Below, in pieces: positions 9,281 through 19,092 of a stretch of 64,000 nucleotides of DNA (position 1 is its first letter; each line of letters begins with the position of its first letter). The notes below the pieces were generated by a model, which searched no databases, was not told the origin of the DNA, and saw nothing but the letters and a program-made list of their open reading frames with translations. The translations under genes and the position numbers were made by a program. This DNA comes from Chitinophaga ginsengisoli (GTDB lineage Bacteria; Bacteroidota; Bacteroidia; Chitinophagales; Chitinophagaceae): positions 248,001-312,000 of the forward strand of contig NZ_PYGK01000003.1 in NCBI RefSeq assembly GCF_003014595.1. The letters run 5' to 3'.

Positions 9281-9835
9281 ATGGTTTCTTTATCGCCTGG
9301 CATATTGCTGATAGCTGACCCTTTCCTAAAAGATCAGAACTTCGCCCGTACCGTAGTGTTACTGTGTGAACATCAGGAAGACAAAGGCAGTTTTGGCTTT
9401 GTGATCAACAAAGTATTTGACCAGCATTTAAACGACCTTGTACCGGAGGTACTCATAAATGATATCAAGATCTACTACGGAGGGCCGGTACAGATAGATA
9501 CCATTCATTTCATACATCAGCAGCCGGAGCTGATCAGAGGGGGCTTTGAGATCAGGCAGGGTGTATACTGGGGCGGAGAGTTTGATCAGGTGGTATCATT
9601 GATCAACAGCGGTCGCTTAGACCTCAACAAGATCAAATTCTTTATTGGTTACTCAGGGTGGAGTGGCGGACAGCTTGAAAATGAGCTTAATGAGAAGGCA
9701 TGGATCCTGTCAGAGGGTAATGTACCGCTTGTATTTGAAGAAAAGGAACAGAATATATGGCCGCAGGCATTGAAGAACCTGGGCAGCAACTTTGCCATCA
9801 TGGCCAATTTCCCGATAGATCCCCTGTTAAATTAA
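9281..9835 (+). CDS. YqgE/AlgH family protein
   Basis: A 184-residue protein of the AlgH/UPF0301 family. It opens with SLSPGILLIADPFLKDQNF and has the family segments ARTVVLLCEHQE, GSFGFVINK, YYGGPVQ and FIGYSGWSGGQLENEL, so the assignment is firm. The family has a known fold but no settled biochemical role; a link to alginate regulation in Pseudomonas was proposed early. I start it at the ATG at 9281 because the promoter box overlaps the upstream TTG and because the length then fits the family. It is a single-gene transcript. Confidence 0.93.
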   Translation: MVSLSPGILLIADPFLKDQNFARTVVLLCEHQEDKGSFGFVINKVFDQHLNDLVPEVLINDIKIYYGGPVQIDTIHFIHQQPELIRGGFEIRQGVYWGGEFDQVVSLINSGRLDLNKIKFFIGYSGWSGGQLENELNEKAWILSEGNVPLVFEEKEQNIWPQALKNLGSNFAIMANFPIDPLLN

Positions 9836-10420
9836 TGACGTATATGCCCATCCGTATACCGGGAAGCCAGCTGTAATACCATTTGTGGAAAAAAAATTTA
9901 TAAAAATTATTATATGCCTACACTTTGAAGCCCAATGATTAACGTCGTTGGGAACATTACCATCGTGTCCACCCCCTGTTTCGCACGAGGATATTTAAAA
10001 AAAATCAAATATCTTGCTATGGCAAAAAAGTAATGTAGTCAGAGCATTCTATTGTTTGTAAACCTGCTATAGGACACCGAAGGGAAGGAATATAATATAT
10101 ACCGAAACGAATATAATACCTATGAAGGACAAACCAGATCACGTTTACACCTTCCTGGATTTATAATAAAAAACTGAACAATTTGACATAAGTAATTGAA
10201 ACCCTTTTTTTAATGGGTTACAGACTATGTTTTAAACGGTTTAAGCAATAAAATCATTCAAGAAACATAAGACATTCATTTTCATAGGAACAGGCCCTAG
10301 TGCCGCTGCAGGACTCGTTTTCTGCGCAGCCTGGACCTGATTTGTGCAACGCCCTGGCCAGTAATCCTACTGCGCTCTTTTAACAGGGTTATTTATTAAT
10401 TAGATTGGAATAGTTAGGAC
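9836..10420. other. Long intergenic stretch with no firm gene
   Basis: About 585 bases, mostly AT-rich. I see no gene with a normal start. There are short ATG frames (14 codons from 10122, 12 codons from 10213) and a 30-codon frame at 10248-10340 that would need an ATA start; the second half of that frame is unusually GC-rich for the region. A weak stem (TCGTG / CACGA) lies near 9963-9990. None of these is strong enough to call. Confidence 0.5.
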
Positions 10421-10422
10421 AA

Positions 10423-10460
10423 AAAGAAAGGCCGGGTAATCCTACCCGGCCTATTTCTTT
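10423..10460. terminator. Hairpin terminator downstream of atpC
   Basis: A 10-bp perfect GC-rich stem (AGGCCGGGTA / TACCCGGCCT, loop ATCC) flanked by AAAGAA and TTTCTTT. It lies about 80 bases past the atpC stop on the minus strand and can work in either direction. Confidence 0.75.
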
Positions 10461-10469
10461 CTGATCAGT

Positions 10470-10518
10470 GATCAGGAATTATCATCAAATATACTTTGTG
10501 TTAATTCCTGATCTTTTT
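10470..10518 (+). terminator. Second hairpin before the atpC stop
   Basis: A 12-bp perfect inverted repeat (GATCAGGAATTA / TAATTCCTGATC) around a 20-base AT-rich loop, followed by TTTTT on the plus strand. It could end plus-strand transcription entering from 9.8-10.4 kb, or be part of the atpDC 3' end. Confidence 0.5.
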
Positions 10519-10538
10519 GTGTCTGATCTTCAAACTAT

Positions 10539-10790
10539 TTATTTCACTTCTGCACCTTCTACGAGCACAGTCGCTTTATTTCTGTATACTTCTACAAAAC
10601 CTCCTTCTATGTTATAGAATTCGCTCTGTGACTTATCTTTCAGCACCTTCATCCTGCCTTTACCCAGGGCAGCGATCAGCGGAGCGTGCTTATCCAGCAC
10701 TTCAAAGAGACCGTCGATACCTGGCAGCTGTACACCATACACTTCGCCGGAATACAGTTTTCTTTCAGGTGTTAATACTTCTAATAACAT
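10539..10790 (-). CDS. atpC: F1F0-ATP synthase epsilon subunit, short form
   Basis: Only 83 residues long. It has the N-terminal beta-sandwich domain (LLEVLTPERKLYSGEVYGVQ, LPGIDGLFEVLDKHAPLI) but lacks the C-terminal two-helix domain that makes most epsilon subunits about 130-140 residues and lets them inhibit ATP hydrolysis. The reading frame is intact, so this is a natural short form and not a truncation by mutation. It lies 24 bp after atpD on the same strand. Rotor coupling should be kept, while inhibition by the epsilon C-terminus cannot occur. Confidence 0.95.
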   Translation of the reverse strand: MLLEVLTPERKLYSGEVYGVQLPGIDGLFEVLDKHAPLIAALGKGRMKVLKDKSQSEFYNIEGGFVEVYRNKATVLVEGAEVK

Positions 10791-10814
10791 ATTAAAAGTT
10801 AAGGGTGAAAAATA

Positions 10815-12399
<1,585 letters not shown>

Positions 12400-12947
12400 A
12401 AAATAGTAAAGCATCCCATGGACGATTGCCCATCGAACTTAATTATCAATTGTAAGTCAATTAGTTCTTAATGTATCAGGCGAAGAATGTAGTATGCAAG
12501 ATAGCGCTTTTAACTTATACAAGTTCCCTCCTTCCGAATAGATAATCTTTTTTTATTATAAGCGATTACTGATATTAGAAATACTCGTCAACCGTTAGTA
12601 CTCCTGCCTTTCAGACGATCATCCGACTAACACTTTTTTAACAGTTTCTGTGAATATTTTGCTAAAACGCATCTCTACCAAACTGATCAAACATACTCTG
12701 GCAAAGGATTTAAGGATTCAGGCACAGATATTGTTTTATTACAGTCAAGCTAAGTAATCTGACACCGTTCCATCAACTTAAAGAGATGCTCAGGCCAGCT
12801 TTCAGCCCATAACAATTGATCAACTGTTAATACCACGCATTCATTCACAATTAAAACTTATAGCCTTCGTGTAAGAACTAAATCGCTATACAATTCATGT
12901 TTTGGGACAAATTATAAGTTGCCACACCCTTTTTAAAACAATCAGAT
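12400..12947. other. Intergenic region between atpD and the DUF6600 gene
   Basis: About 550 AT-rich bases between divergent genes. The left end holds the atpD promoter described separately. A weak TAAGTTGC near 12914 could serve the gene to the right. I find no convincing frame, repeat or RNA; plus-strand frames reading into this stretch from atpD are antisense noise. Confidence 0.45.
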
Positions 12948-14315
12948 ATGAAAAACATAAAACAATATATAACACTCTCTGTAATTGCTGTTTCGATGGC
13001 TGTGACAGGCACTTCATGTGCCACCACTATGCCACCACAGCAGGTACAGGTTTCTATATCAGGTTTCTATGATGCATTGAGTCCTTATGGCCGCTGGACT
13101 ACCTATGGTAGTTACGGACAGGTATGGATTCCTAACGCCGGACCTGACTTCATGCCCTACTCCACTGCCGGACACTGGGTATATACCGACTATGGCTGGA
13201 CATGGATGTCTGACTATGACTGGGGATGGGCTCCTTTCCACTATGGACGCTGGGCCTTTGATGATGCCTATGGTTGGATGTGGGTACCTGGTACGGAATG
13301 GGGACCGGCATGGGTAAGCTGGAGGAATAGCCCTGATTATTACGGCTGGGCGCCTATGGGCCCCGGTATGACAATAGGTGTAAACTTTAATATTCCGGTG
13401 GGATATTGGTCATTCGTACCTTGTCAGTACATTACCAGCCCTTATGTAAACAGGTATTATGTGGATAGAGGCAGACGTGTAAATGTTTACAACAATACGA
13501 CTATCATCAACAATACGACTATCATCAACAACCGGACTTATTACCGTGGCCCTGCCACCCGTGATGTTGAACATTACACCCGTAGCGAGATCCGTCCGGT
13601 GCGTGTAGTGAGTGATAACCGACCTGGTCGTGCTACTGTAGATCGTGGTGAGGTAAGAATGTACCGTCCGCAGCCATCTGCGTTACGTCAGCCGGGCCGG
13701 TCAGGTGCATTTACCAATGGTCGTGACAATAATGACAGGAGTAACTTCGACAGGCCTAATACGCCCGGCAGAACAACACGTGTAGACAGGAATAATGATG
13801 GTCGTCCGGACAACTTCCCTGACCGGAACAATAGTCGCCCGGACTATAATCAGCCTGGCAGAACAATAGACAGGAACAATATTAACCGCCCGGATGTGCC
13901 TAACAACAACGCTCCCGGCAGGACCATTGAGAATCGTCCGATGCGGCCGGAATTTGACAGGCACGATGACAATCGTCCTTCAGCGCCTGTGACCAGGCCA
14001 ATGCCTGCTCCGTCCAATCCGGACAACAATTACAATTCAAGGCCTGACCGTTTCAACAGACCTGAGTCCCGTCCGATGACGCCGACTCCGGCTCCGGCAA
14101 GACCTGCACAACCGCAGATGCCGCGTCCTCAGCCACAGGAACAACCGCGTCAGCCGATGCCTCAGCCTCGTCAGGAAATGCAACCACAGGCTCGTCCGCA
14201 GATGCAACCGCAGCCAAGGCCGCAAATGCAGCCGCAGCCAAGACCTTCAGCTCCTGAGCGTTCAGCAGCGCCAGCACCGTCACGTGGTGAGCGGGCTAAC
14301 AGAGGCGGCTACTAA
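12948..14315 (+). CDS. DUF6600/YXWGXW-type surface lipoprotein
   Basis: A 455-residue exported lipoprotein. The signal peptide ends in a lipobox with Cys24 (AVTGTSC). Residues 35-160 form an aromatic, glycine-rich domain with repeated phrases such as SPYGRWTTYGSYGQVW, DYDWGWAPFHYGRW and DAYGWMWVPGTEW. These are typical of DUF6600, usually found in proteins with FecR-like or wall roles. The rest is low complexity: first a basic N/R/P/D region with a recurring PGRT or RPD phrase, then a Q/P/R/M tail with repeats like MQPQPRPQ. The tail probably tethers or spaces the domain on the cell surface. Function unknown; transcribed alone. Confidence 0.85.
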   Translation: MKNIKQYITLSVIAVSMAVTGTSCATTMPPQQVQVSISGFYDALSPYGRWTTYGSYGQVWIPNAGPDFMPYSTAGHWVYTDYGWTWMSDYDWGWAPFHYGRWAFDDAYGWMWVPGTEWGPAWVSWRNSPDYYGWAPMGPGMTIGVNFNIPVGYWSFVPCQYITSPYVNRYYVDRGRRVNVYNNTTIINNTTIINNRTYYRGPATRDVEHYTRSEIRPVRVVSDNRPGRATVDRGEVRMYRPQPSALRQPGRSGAFTNGRDNNDRSNFDRPNTPGRTTRVDRNNDGRPDNFPDRNNSRPDYNQPGRTIDRNNINRPDVPNNNAPGRTIENRPMRPEFDRHDDNRPSAPVTRPMPAPSNPDNNYNSRPDRFNRPESRPMTPTPAPARPAQPQMPRPQPQEQPRQPMPQPRQEMQPQARPQMQPQPRPQMQPQPRPSAPERSAAPAPSRGERANRGGY

Positions 14316-14840
14316 TTACAAACAGCCATAAACCTCAAGATAGATTTCACTATTGATTTTTGTAAAGGCATGTTCCTCCAGGGGCATGCCTTTCTGCATT
14401 AACAGCATTGACAATGGGGTTCCTCCTGCCAGATAAGGCGGTTGCAGATAAGGGAATGGATATGCTTTAAAGCCCAGTCCTTCGTAAAACCTGATACGCC
14501 TGATGGCATCATCGGTATGCGGGGGCTCTACTTCCAGCACCATCCGTGGATGTTCCTGTTCTATCAGGCGCATTACACTGCTGCCGATTCCGCCACCACG
14601 TTGCTCGGGCGATATAGCAAAATGTTCTATAAATACGAAGTCTGTCAGTTCCCAGTAGAAAACAAAGCCTGCATAATTACCTTCATTTTCCAGCAAGGCC
14701 AGGCGTAAAGCGCCATTGTTCAGTAACAACTGCTGTGCAGCGAGATTGCGCCTTTCTTCGGGCGGGAATGCCTGTTCGTACAACGTCGCAACGTTAGCTG
14801 GGATGGTGATGGGTGATATGAGGTTTCGAATTGTCAACAT
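14316..14840 (-). CDS. GNAT family N-acetyltransferase
   Basis: A 174-residue acetyl-CoA-dependent acetyltransferase. The acetyl-CoA loop reads EQRGGGIGSSVMRLI, preceded by a strand with FIEHFAISPE and followed by VLEVEPPHTDDAIRRIRFYEGLGF, the typical C-terminal beta-alpha unit. The substrate cannot be told. Its stop codon abuts the end of the DUF6600 gene (convergent, no gap), so the two transcripts must terminate inside each other. Confidence 0.9.
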   Translation of the reverse strand: MLTIRNLISPITIPANVATLYEQAFPPEERRNLAAQQLLLNNGALRLALLENEGNYAGFVFYWELTDFVFIEHFAISPEQRGGGIGSSVMRLIEQEHPRMVLEVEPPHTDDAIRRIRFYEGLGFKAYPFPYLQPPYLAGGTPLSMLLMQKGMPLEEHAFTKINSEIYLEVYGCL

Positions 14841-14910
14841 TTTCTCAAAGGTAGGGGAAGTAATCCGGTACCGGGCTGACGCGGGTCAGGGTTCAGGGCG
14901 ATTTTATGTC

Positions 14911-14989
14911 AGCCCCTGGGGTTACGAATCCATTTCGTCCCCACGGGGTTTCCCGCGCTACAAACAAAGAGCCCCCTACCGGGTGGCTG
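14911..14989 (+). repeat. Diverged copy of the palindromic repeat element
   Basis: It keeps the conserved linker CGCGCTACAAACAAA and a second hairpin with changed bases (AGCCCCC ... GGTGGCT, with one mismatch). The first hairpin is longer than in other copies, with GGGG..ACGAA / TTCGT..CCCC. It lies just upstream of the GNAT gene, in the same orientation as the array at about 21.8-22.4 kb. Confidence 0.65.
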
Positions 14990-15014
14990 ATGCAGCGGAT
15001 GACGAGCTGGAGTT

Positions 15015-15102
15015 AAACACGCTTTATACACGCTTCATACACGACGCATACACGACGCATCCCGGACGCATACCAGAGGTATACCAGACGTATACCGGAC
15101 GT
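15015..15102. repeat. 11-bp tandem repeat array, locus 1
   Basis: Eight head-to-tail units of exactly 11 bp: AAACACGCTTT, ATACACGCTTC, ATACACGACGC twice, ATCCCGGACGC, ATACCAGAGGT, ATACCAGACGT, ATACCGGACGT. The unit length is not a multiple of three, so it is not a coding repeat, and it is close to one turn of DNA. A second array with the same opening phrase occurs at 61,680. Confidence 0.85.
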
Positions 15103-15199
15103 ATAGTTGGACTTGAACCGCCTGAAACAAGTTTTTCATGCCCACCTGACATGAGGTCGCTTACACCAGGCCTATGTTTGCTTGCTGCTTAATTCATTA

Positions 15200-15631
15200 G
15201 GTTTCAATTATTGTTGCGTTGGTGATACTGCTGCGATGCCAGTATGGGACTGTGGGCTGTACTCCTTGCGAGGACTAGCTATTGAGCTTATCAAACGTTT
15301 GGGCTTTGGAATATCTATTTAACCCCTGTCAAACGTTTAGGGCCTCGTCAAGGACTAAGGCCCGCAGTCTCCATCTGGCTCGCAGCTGCGTGAGGGCCTC
15401 TAATAACATTAATTGACAATCTTCCGATCAACAAATCTGGTCAACAAATCCGGTCAACAAACAGAATAACAGACAAGATGACAGAAAATTCCCAAAAAAG
15501 TAGCTGATTTTTCTAGCAGTTATCAGTTTATCACTTTAATCTGTTTATCGGACATTAGTTTATTAGTTTACCTGTTTATCAGATATTAGTTTATCTATCA
15601 GTTTATTACTGTGGCGCGTTATAACGGTTTA
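15200..15631. other. Low-complexity intergenic stretch
   Basis: No gene is seen. It holds short degenerate repeats: GATCAACAAATC / GTCAACAAATCC / GTCAACAAACAG near 15427-15467, several AGTTTATC-like phrases at 15520-15600, and a 14-bp direct repeat GTTTATTACTGTGG at 15601-15614 and 15627-15640. The second copy of that repeat forms the stop end of the next gene. Confidence 0.5.
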
Positions 15632-16234
15632 TTACTGTGGTGTGCACAAATAAGGGTCGGGATTACCGGGAGGCGCCGGCTTATTTGCAGCCCAACAGAA
15701 GTTCATGGGCTGACTGGTAATACTGAGTAATTGTAAAGCCACCTTTTGGCCCTTCCTGCTGGAAGATGCCTGTACGGATTTCGTGCCCTTTGCCGGCACA
15801 TCGTTGATCGTATATTCCTCTGTTTTGAAGACCTCGCCATTTCCTTTCATGTACTGCACGGACACTACTACATTATCCAGCGAATACTCTGACTGGTTCC
15901 GCACAATGATCTGCAGGTCTTTAATACCTCCCAGGAAGCCGGTACGGTAATCACTGGTGGTGACGGCAATGAACTGTTTCCAGTTACGGCGGTAATAGGT
16001 ACGCCGCTCGACAAACGTTCCTTCAGAACGTACGCGTATTTCACTTCTGTTTGCTATCTGCTGTGCAGTCTGACTATTAACGTCCAGCGAGTGCCGCAGA
16101 TCACGGTTTTCGTTGATCAGCCGCTCGTTCTCTGACAGCACCTGCTTTACGCGTTTCTGTTGCCTGGAGTAACTCATTACGAGGAAAATCACCAGGAAGA
16201 TAATTATGACCGTATAACCTGCATGTCGCTTCAT
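15632..16234 (-). CDS. Hypothetical membrane-anchored protein with coiled coil
   Basis: 200 residues. One N-terminal membrane helix (YTVIIIFLVIFLVMSY, about residues 7-22) is followed by a charged coiled-coil stretch (QVLSENERLINENRDLRHSL). The remaining part is probably a beta-rich domain (LQIIVRNQSEYSLDNVVV, KGTKSVQA). A fold like that of FxLYD or DUF2393 proteins is possible, since these contain the phrase for strands in 'NxSxYxLDNVxVxVxY', but I am not certain. It lies 36 bp downstream of the TolC-like gene on the same strand and may be the last gene of that efflux operon. Confidence 0.6.
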   Translation of the reverse strand: MKRHAGYTVIIIFLVIFLVMSYSRQQKRVKQVLSENERLINENRDLRHSLDVNSQTAQQIANRSEIRVRSEGTFVERRTYYRRNWKQFIAVTTSDYRTGFLGGIKDLQIIVRNQSEYSLDNVVVSVQYMKGNGEVFKTEEYTINDVPAKGTKSVQASSSRKGQKVALQLLSITSQPMNFCWAANKPAPPGNPDPYLCTPQ

Positions 16235-16270
16235 ATCAAGCGAATAGAAAAAATAATGCCAAGTACGGAC

Positions 16271-17746
16271 TCATCTTTCTGCGAACTCATATTTTATCTT
16301 CTGCGACTTCTCAAAGTCATACAGTGTGAGTAAGCGCACAGTGTAATAAGACGTCCAGAAAGAGCGCAGTGCGTTGATATGGTTCTGATTCGCCATATCT
16401 TTTTCCTGTTGGGCCAGGTTGAGGTCAGTAATGGATATTTTGCCTATGAAGTAACGCTGCTTGGTGATCTCATAACGTTGCCTGGCAATGGTATCTGCTT
16501 TGGCGGCACTTTCCAACAGTTTCTGCTGAATGTTGAATTGTTGTGTTTGCAGATAGATCTCCTGCTCGAAGCTGCGTTCCTGCTGTTGGATATCGATCTC
16601 TATCAGTTCCTGGTTCGCCTTAGCCTGTCGGACCCTATTACGTGCCTTTCCCCAGTCTACAATCGGGATGGAGATACCCACGCTCAATAATTGGTTTTGC
16701 TGCAAATTACCGCCTCCGTATGCGTTTTTAAGGCTAGTCCCCTGCCGGGCCTGTCCGAAGTTGGCTGAAAGGTTCAGCTGGTACCCGTTATTTCCCCTTG
16801 CCTCTGCTACCTCCTGTTCTGCCTGCAGTCGTTGCCGGCGGAAGGCGAGCACGGCCTGCCGGTTATCCTGTGCTTCCCGCTGGGCGACGTCAAGAGGGAT
16901 CTGTAGTGAAGGTACTATATCGGGTAAGGCCACCTGCACGGTGCTGCCTTTGGGGAGTGAGAGGAATTGCGTTAGCTGGCGGTAGGCGATCTCTTTACTC
17001 AGCGTAGCCTGTTCCAGGTTATTGCGGGCATTTAGCAGGTTCAGTTCTATCTGCAAGAGTTCATTTTCTGCAATCTTTCCCAGTTCAAAACGTCCCTTGG
17101 AGATCCTGTATAAGGTATCGGTGTTGGCCACGTTCTGTTGCAGGATCATCTCCTGCTGTTGTGCCATCAATGCATCAAAGAAATATCCGGAGGCCTCCAG
17201 CCCTGTTTTTTCCAGTGCCTCTACGTATTGCTTTTTCGACTCTTCGTATAACAACGGCTGTATACGGGCATCCCAGCGATAGGGATTGTACAGCAGCATG
17301 GGCTGCGAATAGTTGACGGAGAAAGGCGTGGACAAATAACTGATCCCTGATGCAGGATCAAATACATCATTACGTTGCAGGTTGGTGGCAACTGACAGTT
17401 GTCCGCCGGTGAAGGGTACTACCTGCTGCGCTACGAGGCTCGCAAAAGTAAATGAGTAGGAGCTACGGTTGAAGGCATAGGTGCCATCTGGCTGGCGGAT
17501 GCTTTCAATATTTCCCAGGAAGCTGCTGTTATTGCTTGCCTGTAAACCAAGCTGCGGACGGCGGCCTGCTATATAATATCTGAAGGCATACAGACTGTTC
17601 AGCGCACTGCTACGTGCTTTATAGTAAGAAGGGGATTGTTGCTGCGCCTGTTGTACAACGCCCTGTAAGGACAATGTTTGTTGGGCACTGGTAACAGTAC
17701 AGGTGATTAGTCCGCAAAAGGTAAACAGAATAGGTATTTTAGTCAT
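16271..17746 (-). CDS. TolC-family outer membrane efflux protein
   Basis: The outer-membrane channel of a tripartite exporter. I start it at the ATG at 17746 (MTKIPILFTFCG...), which gives a signal peptide ending near TVTSAQQ; it overlaps the permease stop by 8 bp, typical of translational coupling. The upstream extension to 17803 lies wholly within the permease gene and lacks a signal. The mature part shows two halves of TolC-type helical repeats (LNLLNARNNLEQATLSKEIAYRQL and LNLAQQEKDMANQNHINALRSF), about 490 residues in all. It works with the adaptor and permease encoded immediately upstream. Confidence 0.92.
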   Translation of the reverse strand: MTKIPILFTFCGLITCTVTSAQQTLSLQGVVQQAQQQSPSYYKARSSALNSLYAFRYYIAGRRPQLGLQASNNSSFLGNIESIRQPDGTYAFNRSSYSFTFASLVAQQVVPFTGGQLSVATNLQRNDVFDPASGISYLSTPFSVNYSQPMLLYNPYRWDARIQPLLYEESKKQYVEALEKTGLEASGYFFDALMAQQQEMILQQNVANTDTLYRISKGRFELGKIAENELLQIELNLLNARNNLEQATLSKEIAYRQLTQFLSLPKGSTVQVALPDIVPSLQIPLDVAQREAQDNRQAVLAFRRQRLQAEQEVAEARGNNGYQLNLSANFGQARQGTSLKNAYGGGNLQQNQLLSVGISIPIVDWGKARNRVRQAKANQELIEIDIQQQERSFEQEIYLQTQQFNIQQKLLESAAKADTIARQRYEITKQRYFIGKISITDLNLAQQEKDMANQNHINALRSFWTSYYTVRLLTLYDFEKSQKIKYEFAER

Positions 17747-19088
17747 GTCGCAAACATTCAATCGGGTTCTTATGTGCCGCCTTACGGGCAGGTGAAATGC
17801 CAAAGATGAGTCCTACAGCAGATGCCAATACGAAGGACAGGAAGATGGAAATGCCTGAAACAATGGTGTGGATGTCTGCCAGTTTATCCACCAGGTAGGC
17901 GCCAGATACACCCAGTATTACACCGATCACACCACCGGTAAGACTGATCAGTACTGATTCAAACAGGAACTGCATCACGATGTCTTTCTTCTGTGCACCT
18001 AATGCCAGGCGGATGCCTATTTCACGGGTACGTTCCAGTACGGAAGCCAGCATGATGTTCATGATGCCGATACCTCCTACCAGGAGTGAAATACCAGCAA
18101 TTGCACTGAGTACGATATTGAATACGTCTTTGGTCTTCTGTTGCTGTTTGAGTAGTTGTTCAGGAATGGTGATCTCAAAATCCAGCACATCATTATGCCT
18201 GCGTCTCAACATACGGCTGATGATCGTTGCTGATTCAGACAATGATTCAGCTGCGTGTACCTGTATGACCAGTTCATCCAGCTGGTGAAAGGTTTTGTTC
18301 TGCGGAGCTTCATTACTTCTTCCGAAGAACATCCCGTTATCACCTGCTCCCAGGTACAGAGAAGGATTCTTGTAGCGGATCAGCGATGTTTGAATAGGTA
18401 TATAGATGTCCAGGTTATAATCCCTGATACCGAGGTTCTCTTTGGTTGCTTTGCTGATCGTTTTTTCTTCGGTTACACCGATGATCTTCAGCCATTGTGT
18501 TCCGCATTTGATCGTCTTTCCCAGTGGGTCTTCTGAGATGAAGAACTTACGCTTTACATCACTGCCAATGATACACACGCCTTCACCAGCTACACGCTGC
18601 CGTTCATTGAATATAGTACCTGTACCGATCTTAATGTTATTGATGTCAAAGAAGGCGGGTTCTACTCCGACCACTTTCAGTTTACTGCTTTTACTGCCGT
18701 AGATTATGTCTTGTTCCAGGATCATCTCCGGGCTGATAGCGGCCACTGTAGGGATAATACGGTGGATACTTTCCGCATCTGCCAGGCTTAGTCCTTTGGA
18801 AAAACGGTTCTTTGCAGCGGCTGTTTTAGCTGCTGATTTATCGTCTGAATCCTTTTGCTGTTCTTCTTCTTTTTTCTCTTCCGCCTTGGGTTTGATCACA
18901 ATGTTATTCACTCCTACAAGCTTCATCTGGTCAAGGATCTCAGCTTGTGCACCTCTACCGATAGCCAGCATGGCAATAACAGCTGCCACACCGAAAATGA
19001 TGCCCAGCGCCGTGAGGAAAGAACGCAGCCTGTTTGCACCGAGAGAATCCAGGGCGATGTATAGGTTGTTGAAATTACGGTCCAGCAT
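17739..19088 (-). CDS. MacB-like ABC transporter permease (no ATPase domain)
   Basis: 449 residues. The N-terminal helix (RSFLTALGIIFGVAAVIAML) is followed by a large periplasmic MacB_PCD domain, then three C-terminal FtsX-type helices (IAGISLLVGGIGIMNIML, LGALQ-type loop ALGAQKKDIVMQFL, and VLASAVGLIFGI). MacB proper carries its ATPase on the same chain; here the ATPase part is absent and no separate ATPase gene lies in the operon. An insertion rich in K, E and D sits at about residues 65-90. It follows the adaptor gene by 4 bp. The transported substrate is unknown. Confidence 0.93.
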   Translation of the reverse strand: MLDRNFNNLYIALDSLGANRLRSFLTALGIIFGVAAVIAMLAIGRGAQAEILDQMKLVGVNNIVIKPKAEEKKEEEQQKDSDDKSAAKTAAAKNRFSKGLSLADAESIHRIIPTVAAISPEMILEQDIIYGSKSSKLKVVGVEPAFFDINNIKIGTGTIFNERQRVAGEGVCIIGSDVKRKFFISEDPLGKTIKCGTQWLKIIGVTEEKTISKATKENLGIRDYNLDIYIPIQTSLIRYKNPSLYLGAGDNGMFFGRSNEAPQNKTFHQLDELVIQVHAAESLSESATIISRMLRRRHNDVLDFEITIPEQLLKQQQKTKDVFNIVLSAIAGISLLVGGIGIMNIMLASVLERTREIGIRLALGAQKKDIVMQFLFESVLISLTGGVIGVILGVSGAYLVDKLADIHTIVSGISIFLSFVLASAVGLIFGISPARKAAHKNPIECLRHD

Positions 19089-19092
19089 TACA

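Noticed and set aside
14716..15192. A 158-codon frame across a dispersed repeat and the 11-bp array
   Set aside because: It starts inside the GNAT gene on the other strand and crosses non-coding repeats; the array period of 11 is not a multiple of three.
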